Shown here: piece by piece, positions 1 to 5,910 of the stretch | How positions within the stretch are numbered: the stretch's first letter is position 1 | How the letters are laid out: each line of letters begins with the position of its first letter | Origin: Geobacter sp. UBA6169 | Lineage (GTDB): Bacteria; Desulfobacterota; Desulfuromonadia; Geobacterales; Pseudopelobacteraceae | Direction: 5' to 3' | Length of the DNA stretch: 12,273 nt | Assembly: GCA_002422265.1 (NCBI GenBank) | Contig: DIUB01000127.1 | Location: forward strand, 1-12,273 | Notes under the pieces: model-generated | What the model was told of the DNA's origin: nothing | Seen by the model: only the letters and a program-made list of their open reading frames with translations | Database searches by the model: none | Program-made: the position numbers and the translations under genes

Positions 1-58
1 GGGAATGTTTCTGAAGATGAGTTCTAATCAGGAAAATCAATAAGTTGTGACGTCTGCT

Positions 59-139
59 TTAATCAGTCTTGGCTAACTGGAGCACTGCTGGAAGAACTGC
101 CAGCACAGCTATTGTCAGGGCTATCCAGATGTTCTTCAC
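59..139 (-). CDS. Possible 26-residue single-membrane-span peptide
   Basis: A GTG-initiated reading frame of 26 codons begins 4 nt after the stop of the upstream ribbon-helix-helix gene (stop 146-144). A purine-rich AGGGGGTGA stretch sits in Shine-Dalgarno position. The peptide has a Lys near the N-terminus, then about 19 hydrophobic residues (IWIALTIAVLAVLPAVLQL) and a short AKTD tail, which is a typical single transmembrane helix. The tight spacing suggests translational coupling to the regulator gene and membership in the riboswitch-controlled transcript. It is very short and could be chance, and I recognise no family. Small membrane peptides do occur in Mn homeostasis (E. coli MntS is a small Mn-related protein), but I see no sequence likeness and make no assignment. 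A 6-bp hairpin (TGCTGG/CCAGCA) lies inside the frame. Confidence 0.35.
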   Translation of the reverse strand: MKNIWIALTIAVLAVLPAVLQLAKTD

Positions 140-143
140 CAGT

Positions 144-356
144 TCACCCCCTGCAAACTCTCTGGTCCGTTAATAGTCTGTTTCCGGCAGAAGTGACATC
201 GTACTCGCAGATATTTTTTACCAGCTCACGCAGTATATTTGAAATTTTGTCGGTTCTACGTCCTCCCAGACGCTTGAGCATCTTCAGCTCCTGATCGCTG
301 ACCCTGAATGAAATGATATGGCGTAACGGTTTACCATCCTGGCATTTTTTAGGCAT
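144..356 (-). CDS. Small ribbon-helix-helix DNA-binding protein (second of a pair)
   Basis: This 70-residue basic protein has a probable ribbon-helix-helix (Arc/MetJ/CopG) fold. A strand-like segment at about residues 13-20 (HIISFRVS) precedes a helix (DQELKMLKRLG), a turn, and a second helix rich in Ile/Leu (KISNILRELVKNICEY). Such proteins bind DNA as dimers through the N-terminal strand and usually act as repressors, antitoxins or relaxosome accessory factors. The start is supported by an AGGAG Shine-Dalgarno sequence 8 nt upstream. It lies 68 nt downstream of the other ribbon-helix-helix gene on the same strand, with no terminator between them, so the two are probably co-transcribed from the promoter in front of the Mn riboswitch. 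No toxin partner is recognisable beside it. The fold is fairly secure; the role is unknown. Confidence 0.72.
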   Translation of the reverse strand: MPKKCQDGKPLRHIISFRVSDQELKMLKRLGGRRTDKISNILRELVKNICEYDVTSAGNRLLTDQRVCRG

Positions 357-424
357 GCTTTTGTCTCCTGTACTGTGTTGTGCATAAAATGTTTCAGCAT
401 GAAGTGCTTACCCCGGCTATCTTA

Positions 425-649
425 TCAGGTGTCAAGACAAAGACGCTGACGCCTTGAAATCCAGAAACCGAACGCCTCACGAATCACTTCTGCAGAATCT
501 TTTGATGTTGCTTTGGTAATACGCTCCATAGCCCGCTGTTCTTTATCCGTAAGCGTAAGGCTGACGATGTTTTTTGCTGTCTTCTCTTTCTTGATGTCCC
601 GATGATCTTTACGAGGATCCCTGATTGCTGACTTTGTACGGTGTGGCAT
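425..649 (-). CDS. Small ribbon-helix-helix DNA-binding protein downstream of Mn riboswitch
   Basis: A 74-residue, strongly basic protein. Residues 1-27 are a charged tail (MPHRTKSAIRDPRKDH onward). Residues 27-68 look like a ribbon-helix-helix domain: strand NIVSLTLT, helix DKEQRAMERITKAT, then helix SAEVIREAFGFWISRR. An upstream ATG at 748 exists in frame, but I chose the ATG at 649 because a perfect AGGAGG (662-657) sits 7 nt before it, and because starting at 748 would put the riboswitch terminator inside the coding sequence. It is the first gene after the yybP-ykoY aptamer and terminator, with a 62-nt spacer, so its expression should depend on read-through of that terminator. It may be a metal-responsive or plasmid/ICE-type regulator; nothing in the sequence decides which. 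Confidence 0.75.
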   Translation of the reverse strand: MPHRTKSAIRDPRKDHRDIKKEKTAKNIVSLTLTDKEQRAMERITKATSKDSAEVIREAFGFWISRRQRLCLDT

Positions 650-711
650 TGCGAAACCTCCTGACTCTGTAGTGTTAAGCAGCCTTTTCTGCTGCTCGAA
701 AGAACCAACCC

Positions 712-765
712 AAAAAAAAAGACCTTTACCCGCAATGCATTGAAGCATTTTCGGGTAAAGGTCTT
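712..765 (-). terminator. Intrinsic terminator of the Mn riboswitch expression platform
   Basis: Read on the minus strand, a 14-bp perfect stem (AAGACCTTTACCCG at 719-732 on plus, complement at 752-765) is extended by a second short stem (AATGC/GCATT) with loop ATTGAA. It is followed by nine uninterrupted U residues (720-712). This is a strong rho-independent terminator. Its 5' arm contains CCTTTAC, which is also the 3' strand of the aptamer closing helix P1, so P1 and the terminator cannot form together. Ligand binding should therefore block termination. Confidence 0.88.
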
Positions 766-860
766 GCTGTCGATTTCTCGTCCCGCATCCGGACCAGGTG
801 GTCGTATTGACGAATACGGGTCGGCTATTTGATCCAGCCGCTAGCTACTCCCCTTTTACA
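753..860 (-). ncRNA. yybP-ykoY manganese riboswitch aptamer
   Basis: The minus-strand RNA carries the hallmark elements of the yybP-ykoY class in order. The 5' element AAAAGGGGAGUAGC (L1) comes first. A P2 hairpin closed by CGGCU/AGCCG follows. Next is a P3 helix CCCGUAU/AUGCGGG whose internal loop holds the conserved CGUCAAUAC (L3), capped by GACC/GGUC. A short CGA-GAAA-UCG hairpin comes next, then the 3' element AGCAAGACCUUU. P1 pairs GUAAAAGG (859-852) with CCUUUAC, with one extra A. This class is known to sense Mn2+ and usually switches on Mn efflux genes (MntP, TMEM165/GDT1, P-type ATPases). Here the next genes are two ribbon-helix-helix proteins instead. The class assignment is very strong because both signature blocks are nearly identical to the crystallised Lactococcus aptamer as I remember it. 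Confidence 0.93.
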
Positions 861-867
861 GTTGGAC

Positions 868-896
868 ACGCTATTGAAAACAGTTTCGAATGTCAA
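868..896 (-). promoter_or_regulatory. Candidate sigma-70 promoter for the riboswitch transcript
   Basis: A perfect TTGACA (minus strand, 896-891) is followed by a 17-nt spacer and TAGCGT (873-868), a weak -10 matching three of six positions. Transcription from it would begin around 861, essentially at the first base of the P1 helix of the aptamer, which fits the riboswitch boundaries. Confidence 0.5.
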
Positions 897-936
897 GAAG
901 ATTTTGAATCCCGTTATTATGGGCTATAAAGGGGCC

Positions 937-1842
937 TCAGCTCGTCTTGATCACACTATGAGAAATGGTTAACAGCGCCCTGAACGCCTCTGCAGCAGGC
1001 GACAAGGTTCTGCCGGACAGCCAGACCAGGTAGAAGCTGCGCTTCACCTCAAACTCCTGTACCTGCACCATGGCCAGGGTTCCATCAGCCAGTTCCCGGG
1101 CCACGGCCATTGATGAGATAAAGGCATACCCGCCTCCTCCCAGAACTGCCCGCCGCACGGCTTCACTGCTGCCCAGCTGGGCTACTATCCGTAATCCCCT
1201 GGGATCAACACCGGCCTTCAGCAAACAGCTGTCCACTGCCTGACGGGTGCCTGATCCACTTTCACGGGTGATCATCGGCAGCTTGATCAGATCATCAATC
1301 CTGATTGGCTGCTGCTGCACCCGGTCAGGCCCACATACCAGCACAATCTGTTCATCGCCGATCTCCTCAAAGACAAACAAACCTTCAGCCGCCGGTCTGC
1401 CACCAACCACGGCCAGCTCAACCAGATCGTCCTGCAGCAGACGCAGCACCTCGCGGGTATCCCCCTGCTGCAGCTCAAGCCTGACACCGGGCCAGGCAGT
1501 GGTAAATCTGCCCAGCAGATCAGGGATCAGGCAGGCAGCCGGAATGGTGCTGGCCCCCACCCGCAGGGTGGCCTGTTCCAGCCCCTGAAAACGCCTGACC
1601 GCCTCAATTGCTTCACTACAACAGCGGCAGATCCGGACCGCATGGTCATAGAACAGCCGACCGGCCTCAGTCAGGCTGACCTGGCTTGCTGAGCGGTCAA
1701 ACAGACGTGCCTGCAGCTCATCCTCAAGGGCGCGGATATGCTGGCTTGCGGTTGACTGAGCCAGGCTGACCGCCTCTCCGCCCTTGGAAAAACTGCGGGT
1801 ATCCGCAACCGCCAGAAACACTTCAAGCTGCTTGAACGTCAT
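937..1842 (-). CDS. LysR-family transcriptional regulator
   Basis: A 301-residue LysR-type regulator of standard length. The N-terminal winged helix-turn-helix occupies about residues 1-60 (MTFKQLEVFLAVADTRSFS, then SLAQSTASQHIRALEDEL and the LFDR wing). A linker helix follows, then the periplasmic-binding-protein-like effector domain from about residue 90 (LRVGASTIPAACLIPDLL). This family binds a co-inducer and regulates mostly a divergent target. GGAGGGG lies just before the ATG. It is divergent from the rhodanese-led redox operon with a 121-nt shared intergenic region, the classic LysR arrangement, so that operon is the likely target. The CysB-like look (sulfur or selenium metabolism regulators are the nearest in style) would fit a rhodanese operon, but the effector cannot be read from the sequence. 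Confidence 0.92.
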   Translation of the reverse strand: MTFKQLEVFLAVADTRSFSKGGEAVSLAQSTASQHIRALEDELQARLFDRSASQVSLTEAGRLFYDHAVRICRCCSEAIEAVRRFQGLEQATLRVGASTIPAACLIPDLLGRFTTAWPGVRLELQQGDTREVLRLLQDDLVELAVVGGRPAAEGLFVFEEIGDEQIVLVCGPDRVQQQPIRIDDLIKLPMITRESGSGTRQAVDSCLLKAGVDPRGLRIVAQLGSSEAVRRAVLGGGGYAFISSMAVARELADGTLAMVQVQEFEVKRSFYLVWLSGRTLSPAAEAFRALLTISHSVIKTS

Positions 1843-1863
1843 AACCCCTCCATCGCTAATTAC

Positions 1864-1928
1864 GATAACTCAAAGCGCTTTTCTACCAGATTATCTATTT
1901 GCCAGGCAACGGTTCTTCTTGGTATCAA
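1864..1928 (+). promoter_or_regulatory. Candidate LysR operator and promoter of the redox operon
   Basis: An inverted pair GATAA (1864-1868) and TTATC (1891-1895) with the AGCGCT palindrome between them sits just upstream of a possible promoter: TTGCCA (1899-1904), an 18-nt spacer, and TATCAA (1923-1928). A dyad directly abutting the -35 is where LysR activators normally bind, and this gap separates the LysR gene from its probable target. The boxes are imperfect and the assignment is by position and pattern only. Confidence 0.35.
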
Positions 1929-1963
1929 AACATTCAATTTTACGCATACAAAGGAGACGCACC

Positions 1964-2380
1964 ATGATGAAACAGCTTGCAGCAGCCCTGATCCTTACCC
2001 TGAGTACCGCCAGCGCAGCATTGGCAGCCAATTACATTGAACCGCAGGAGCTGAAAGAGCTGCTGGACAAGAAGCAGCCGGTGATCCTGGTGGATATCCA
2101 GCCTGCTGCTGATTTTGAAAAACAGCGTATTGTCGGCTCCATCGAGACCAACGCCTTCCCGGCCAAAAGCGATGAGGAAAAGGCCCGGCTTGACAAGACC
2201 CTGCCGATTATCAAGGCCTCCAAGGATCCGGTGGTGGTGGTTTGCCCCCGTGGCAAGAGCGGCGCCAAGAACAGCTACGAGTATCTGATGAAGCAGGGAG
2301 TGGCCGAAGACCGCCTGCAGATCCTTGATGGCGGCATTGCCGAGTGGCCCTACAAAGAGCTGTTTGTGAAGGGACGGTAG
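1964..2380 (+). CDS. Exported rhodanese-like sulfurtransferase
   Basis: This 138-residue protein has a Sec signal peptide (MMKQLAAALILTLSTASAALA, likely cut after ALA at residue 21) and a single rhodanese domain. The active-site loop is CPRGKSGA with the catalytic Cys at residue 94, and the usual C-terminal LDGGIAEWP lies at about 121-129. Rhodaneses carry a persulfide on that cysteine and transfer sulfane sulfur (or bind selenium or arsenate-like oxyanions); this one would act in the periplasm. AAGGAG 7 nt upstream supports the ATG at 1964; the ATG at 1967 is an alternative, and an upstream in-frame start at 1784 would run into the LysR gene. It opens the plus-strand operon. Its physiological sulfur donor and acceptor are unknown. 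Confidence 0.88.
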   Translation: MMKQLAAALILTLSTASAALAANYIEPQELKELLDKKQPVILVDIQPAADFEKQRIVGSIETNAFPAKSDEEKARLDKTLPIIKASKDPVVVVCPRGKSGAKNSYEYLMKQGVAEDRLQILDGGIAEWPYKELFVKGR

Positions 2381-2387
2381 AGAAGCA

Positions 2388-2412
2388 GGGGCAAGGGTCA
2401 TGGGGCAAGGGG
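2388..2412 (+). repeat. G-rich heptamer repeat with quadruplex motif over a start codon
   Basis: Four G-runs (2388-2391, 2395-2397, 2402-2405, 2409-2412) are separated by CAA, TCAT and CAA. This satisfies the G3+N1-7 quadruplex rule. The unit is GGGGCAA/GGGTCAA, 7 nt long, and recurs at 3058-3137 and 9701-9725. The ATG at 2400 of the next gene lies inside it, and the GGG at 2395-2397 is the only Shine-Dalgarno-like sequence for that gene. Confidence 0.8.
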
Positions 2413-3524
2413 AAGTAAAGACTGAGACATTGCTGGCGGAAATAGCACAGGATTGCACTTCCTGCGGGGAGTGTGTGCGTCCCTGTGCCTTTCTGCAGCA
2501 GCACGGCACACCGGCAGTCATTGCCACACAGGGGGATGCAGACGATAACCTGCATAAGGCCTTTGGTTGTTCCCTCTGCGGGCTGTGCGATGCGGTCTGT
2601 CCGGAAGTGCTGTCACCTTCAGCCCTGTTTCTGGCCATGCGACAGCAGGCAACGACCCGGGGGCTGGTTGATCTGAAGCCCTACCAGCCCTGGCTGACCT
2701 ATGAAAAACTGGGCAGCCATCCGCTCTTCCGGCGTGACCTGATTCCTGCAGGCTGCAGCACGGTTTTCTTTCCCGGCTGTTCCCTGCCCGGTACCCGGCC
2801 CGATGCGGTGCGGGGACTGTACCGATTGCTGCAGAAGCAGGATGCCACCATTGGCCTGGTGCTGGATTGCTGCGCTAAGATATCCCATGACCTGGGACTG
2901 GTTGACCGTTTTGAAGGGATCTTCGGTACGTTGTCCCGGCGGCTGCAGAAAAACGGGATCACCCGCATCCTGACCGCCTGCCCCGGCTGCAGCAAGATTC
3001 TGCGGAAGCATGGTTCGGCATTTGAGGTCACCAGTGTCTACGAGGTGTTACTGGATGGTCAAGGGTCAGGGGTCAAGGGTCAGAAAACCGAAGCACTAGA
3101 TGTTAACCTTGCCCCTTGCCCCTTGACCCTGGACCCTGCTGTTGTTGTCATCCACGACCCCTGCCCTGCCCGTTTTGATTATGCGCAACAGCAGGCAGTA
3201 CGCACGCTGGCAACGGCTGCCGGTTACAGCATTGAAGAAATCCCCTCCCATGGTGCTGTCACCCGCTGCTGCGGTCAGGGCGGCATGGTGGAGGGGTGCG
3301 TGCCGGGAACGGTCAAGAAAGAATCGAGGCTGATTGCCGCAGAATCAGGAGGTCGTCTGCTGATCTCCGCCTGCGGTGCCTGCTGCGAAACCCTGGCCCC
3401 CACCACACCAACCGCACATATTGCCGACCTGCTGACCGGCACCGGCAGTTTTACCACACAACCGGTTTCTTCACTAAAACGGTGGCTGAACCGCCTGCAC
3501 CTGAAATTTGCGAGACTGGTATGA
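2400..3524 (+). CDS. Two-[4Fe-4S] ferredoxin / CCG-domain (HdrB/GlpC-like) oxidoreductase subunit
   Basis: A 374-residue soluble Fe-S protein. Two [4Fe-4S] motifs come first: C19-x2-C22-x2-C25-x3-C29 and C57-x2-C60-x2-C63-x3-C67. Two CCG (DUF3400-like cysteine-rich) domains follow. The first has PGC127, the pair C157-C158 (CCAK rather than CCG) and CPGC (194-197). The second has DPC255, RCCG (290-291) and SACGACC (325-329). This is the layout of GlpC, glycolate/lactate oxidase Fe-S subunits and HdrD-type proteins, which pass electrons to quinone or a disulfide. No partner flavoprotein of those families is adjacent; the MerA-like enzyme two genes on might serve. Residues 221-246 between the CCG domains are encoded by a G-rich inverted repeat and look like an in-frame insertion. 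The start codon sits in another copy. It is 19 nt after the rhodanese stop and overlaps the next gene by ATGA. Confidence 0.88.
   Translation: MGQGEVKTETLLAEIAQDCTSCGECVRPCAFLQQHGTPAVIATQGDADDNLHKAFGCSLCGLCDAVCPEVLSPSALFLAMRQQATTRGLVDLKPYQPWLTYEKLGSHPLFRRDLIPAGCSTVFFPGCSLPGTRPDAVRGLYRLLQKQDATIGLVLDCCAKISHDLGLVDRFEGIFGTLSRRLQKNGITRILTACPGCSKILRKHGSAFEVTSVYEVLLDGQGSGVKGQKTEALDVNLAPCPLTLDPAVVVIHDPCPARFDYAQQQAVRTLATAAGYSIEEIPSHGAVTRCCGQGGMVEGCVPGTVKKESRLIAAESGGRLLISACGACCETLAPTTPTAHIADLLTGTGSFTTQPVSSLKRWLNRLHLKFARLV
3058..3137. repeat. Inverted cluster of the G-rich heptamer repeat inside a coding region
   Basis: The left arm 3058-3083 has plus-strand GGGTCA/GGGTCAA units. The right arm 3107-3137 carries the same units on the opposite strand (C-runs at 3112-3115, 3119-3122, 3127-3129 and 3134-3136). 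The arms can pair imperfectly into a long hairpin, and the right arm alone is a quadruplex motif on the minus strand. The cluster is fully open in the Fe-S gene frame and encodes residues from about 220 to 246, a linker lacking domain motifs. Confidence 0.75.
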
Positions 3525-4333
3525 ATTTTAAAACCGTTAAAACAGATAACGCAGAGACGCAAAGACGCAGAGAAGATTTTACTGTAACAAGTTACAACAG
3601 AAACTACAGCCGGCTTGTTGTTAAGATACATTCAATTCTGGCTATTTATCCCAAACCGGTTTTGAATTTCTTTGCGACTCTGCGTCTTTGCGTTAATAAA
3701 ACGGTTTTGATTCTTTTAACCGTTCTTTTGACACATCTTCCCGCATTATCTGAAGAAATCCCGATATCCCGGTTTGCGACCGAAGGCCTGAAGGGCTGGG
3801 AAAGCAAAAGTTTCAAGGGTGAAACCACCTACACTATCGTGCAGGAAGACGGTAAAACCGTGCTGAAGGCCCACGCAAAAGGGGCCGCTTCCGGCCTGAG
3901 CAAAAAGCTGAAATTCAACCCGCAGACCTATCGTTATCTGAAATGGAGCTGGAAGATAGCCGGCACCGTGGCAGGAGGCAATGAAAAGACCAAACAGGGG
4001 GATGACTATGCTGCGCGGGTCTACGTGGTCTTTCCCGGCCGTTTTTTCTGGCAGATGCGGGCTCTGAACTACATCTGGGCCAACAAACTTACCAAAGGTG
4101 AGTTTGTCCCTAACGCCTTTACCTCCAACGCCATGCTGCTGGCGGTTCAGTCCGGTCCGGCAAAGGCTGGACAATGGATAACCGAACAGCGCGACATCCT
4201 GGCCGACTATCGCCGCGTATTTGGTGAAGATCCACCTGAAGCAGGGGCCATTGCGATCATGACCGATACCGACAACACCGGAGCCGAGGCCATTGCCTGG
4301 TATGGCGAGATCACTCTTTCAACCAGCCCCTAA
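3521..4333 (+). CDS. Exported DUF3047-family protein with repeat-derived N-terminus
   Basis: From the signal-peptide-like stretch onward (TVLILLTVLLTHLPALS, then EEIPISRFATEGLKGWESKSF), the product matches DUF3047, a family of secreted proteins of unknown function with a jelly-roll-like look. The core includes YLKWSWKIAG, DDYAARVYVVFPG, FTSNAMLLAVQSGP and IAIMTDTDNTG. The likely start is ATG 3521, which overlaps the previous stop as ATGA. However, roughly the first 64 codons fall within a ~190-bp inverted repeat (3523-3713), so the hydrophobic export signal now starts near residue 66 instead of at the N-terminus. The frame stays open, giving 270 residues. A TTG near 3706 could restore a normal signal peptide but has no ribosome site. 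The protein may therefore be mislocalised or poorly made. Confidence 0.75.
   Translation: MNFKTVKTDNAETQRRREDFTVTSYNRNYSRLVVKIHSILAIYPKPVLNFFATLRLCVNKTVLILLTVLLTHLPALSEEIPISRFATEGLKGWESKSFKGETTYTIVQEDGKTVLKAHAKGAASGLSKKLKFNPQTYRYLKWSWKIAGTVAGGNEKTKQGDDYAARVYVVFPGRFFWQMRALNYIWANKLTKGEFVPNAFTSNAMLLAVQSGPAKAGQWITEQRDILADYRRVFGEDPPEAGAIAIMTDTDNTGAEAIAWYGEITLSTSP
3523..3713. repeat. ~190-bp MITE-like inverted repeat
   Basis: The outer ends are imperfect inverted copies: GAATTTTAAAACCGTT at 3523-3538, and the complement of GAATCAAAACCGTTTT at 3698-3713. Inside each end is a block of GACGCAGAG/GACGCAAAG-type units: AACGCAGAGACGCAAAG from about 3549 on plus, and its relative at about 3670-3694 on minus. 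The middle (about 3580-3655) is unique AT-rich sequence. There is no transposase, so if mobile it is non-autonomous. I have seen the GACGCAAAGACGCAGAG motif as a dispersed repeat in other bacterial genomes. Confidence 0.72.
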
Positions 4334-4395
4334 GCTCCTTGACTTCCTGATACCTCATGTCACACTGAAGCATCATGATGCAAGGGGGTAGCCAG

Positions 4396-5910
4396 ATGCC
4401 TGTGCTGTTGCCTGACACGCCGGAGAACCGGATTCTCTCAGAAAACGTCCACCCGACAGACTGGATTAATCCCGAGCCTGCGCCTTGCTACAACCTGGTG
4501 GTTATCGGCGCCGGTACTGCCGGCCTGATCTGCGCTGCCGGAGCAGCCGGGCTTGGTGCAAAAGTGGCCCTGATCGAACGGCATCTGATGGGTGGCGACT
4601 GCCTGAATGTGGGCTGCGTACCATCAAAAGGGGTTATCAGTGCCTCACGTGCCCTGCACCATGCCCGTAATGCAGCTGCATTTGGTCTACTGGATGGCCA
4701 AAAGACCGGTTTTGATTTTGGCACTGCCATGGAGCGGATGAGAAAACTGCGGGCCAATATCAGCCATCATGATTCTGCCCGTCGTTTCCGTGATGAGCTT
4801 GGCGTGGATGTTTTTATTGGTGAAGGCAGATTCAGTGGACCGGACAGCGTAGCGGTAGACGGAAAAACGTTACGATTCAAAAAAACTGCCATCTGCAGCG
4901 GTGCCCGTGCTGCTGCGCCGCCGATACCCGGACTGGCAGAGGCAGGCTATCTGACCAATGAGACAGTCTTCTCCCTGACCGAACTGCCGCCACGGCTGGC
5001 GGTGATCGGCGCAGGCCCGATCGGCTGTGAACTGGCCCAGGCTTTTAGCCGGTTTGGCAGCAAGGTAACGCTGATTGAGCTTGGTCCGCATATTTTGGGT
5101 CGGGAAGACCGTGCTGCTGCCGAGATTCTGCAGAACCGGCTGATCAACGAGAGTATTGATCTGCAGCTGGGTGTAACAATACTCAGGGTTGAGAAACAAG
5201 GCAACATCCGGGTGATACTCCTGGAACGTGACGGTCAACAGATTGAAATTGTTGCCGACGAGATTCTGGTGGGAGTGGGACGGGCGCCGAATATCGAAGG
5301 GCTGGGGCTTGAGGCTGCCGGTGTCCGCTCTGACCGCAACGGCGTCACGGTCAATGACCGGCTGCAGACGTCCAACCCCAACATCTATGCTGCCGGCGAC
5401 ATCTGCTCCCCCTACAAGTTCACCCACACTGCTGATGCCCAGGCCCGCATCCTGCTGGCCAATGCCCTGTTCATGGGGCGTCAGAAGGTATCAGACCTGG
5501 TGATCCCCTGGTGTACCTACACAGACCCGGAGATCGCCCATGTGGGGATGTATGAACGGGATGCACAGGAAAAAGGGATCGAGGCAACCACCCTGACCAT
5601 TCCCCTGTCACAGGTTGACCGGGCTGTACTGGATGGTGAAACCGAAGGGTTTGCCCGAGTGCATCTGCGTAAGGGAACTGACCGGATTCTTGGCGCCACC
5701 ATTGTGGCCCGTCATGCCGGCGAGATGATCAATGAGTTTTCGCTCGCCATTACCAATAATCTTGGCCTGGGCGCCATTGCCCGAACCATTCACCCCTACC
5801 CAACCCAGGCAGAGGTGATCAAGAAGCTGGCTGATACCTACAACCGTACCCGACTGACACCGCTGGTAAAAAAACTGCTGTCCGGCTGGCTGAAATGGCA
5901 GCGGAACTGA
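4396..5910 (+). CDS. MerA/Lpd-like FAD-dependent pyridine nucleotide-disulfide oxidoreductase
   Basis: A class I flavoprotein disulfide reductase of 504 residues. The FAD-binding GAGTAG is at 38-43. The redox-active disulfide is CLNVGC (C69, C74), the NAD(P)H-binding GAGPIG is at 205-210, and the second FAD motif AAGD is at 332-335. The catalytic His-Glu pair of the partner subunit is in HPYPTQAE (H466, E473), so the enzyme should be a competent dimer. There is no N-terminal HMA domain and no C-terminal vicinal cysteine pair, so it is annotated MerA-like by similarity but is unlikely to reduce Hg(II) by the classical route. The ATG at 4396 is preferred because GGGGGTA lies 5 nt upstream; ATG 4375 has no such site. 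Lpd-like proteins of this type are often next to, or fused with, TVP38-family membrane proteins, as here two genes downstream. Confidence 0.88.
   Translation: MPVLLPDTPENRILSENVHPTDWINPEPAPCYNLVVIGAGTAGLICAAGAAGLGAKVALIERHLMGGDCLNVGCVPSKGVISASRALHHARNAAAFGLLDGQKTGFDFGTAMERMRKLRANISHHDSARRFRDELGVDVFIGEGRFSGPDSVAVDGKTLRFKKTAICSGARAAAPPIPGLAEAGYLTNETVFSLTELPPRLAVIGAGPIGCELAQAFSRFGSKVTLIELGPHILGREDRAAAEILQNRLINESIDLQLGVTILRVEKQGNIRVILLERDGQQIEIVADEILVGVGRAPNIEGLGLEAAGVRSDRNGVTVNDRLQTSNPNIYAAGDICSPYKFTHTADAQARILLANALFMGRQKVSDLVIPWCTYTDPEIAHVGMYERDAQEKGIEATTLTIPLSQVDRAVLDGETEGFARVHLRKGTDRILGATIVARHAGEMINEFSLAITNNLGLGAIARTIHPYPTQAEVIKKLADTYNRTRLTPLVKKLLSGWLKWQRN

Noticed and set aside
112..294. Plus-strand 60-codon frame
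   Set aside because: Overlaps the ribbon-helix-helix gene and the membrane peptide in antisense. Serine-rich with no features, typical of a shadow.
1940..2638. Minus-strand open frame of 232 codons
   Set aside because: It lies antisense over the rhodanese and Fe-S genes, both of which have clear motifs. It has no ribosome site and its composition is that of a frame shadow in G+C-rich DNA.
3296..3520. Longer upstream start for the DUF3047 gene
   Set aside because: It would overlap the Fe-S gene by over 200 nt through conserved CCG residues. The ATGA junction at 3521 is the natural start.
3523..3713. CRISPR-like appearance of the GACGCAGAG/GACGCAAAG units
   Set aside because: The units are adjacent 9-mers without spacers and occur as one inverted pair, so this is an inverted repeat element and not a CRISPR array.
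4370..4381. 12-bp perfect palindrome GCATCATGATGC upstream of the flavoprotein
   Set aside because: It includes the ATG at 4375 and could be an operator, but it is short, stands alone and lies inside an operon. It is probably chance.
4870..5427. Minus-strand open frame of 185 codons
   Set aside because: Antisense to the NAD-binding core of the MerA-like flavoprotein. No recognisable domain and no ribosome site.
4396..5910. Functional mercuric reductase (merA)
   Set aside because: There is no HMA domain, no C-terminal vicinal cysteines and no mer genes nearby, so only MerA-like similarity is claimed.
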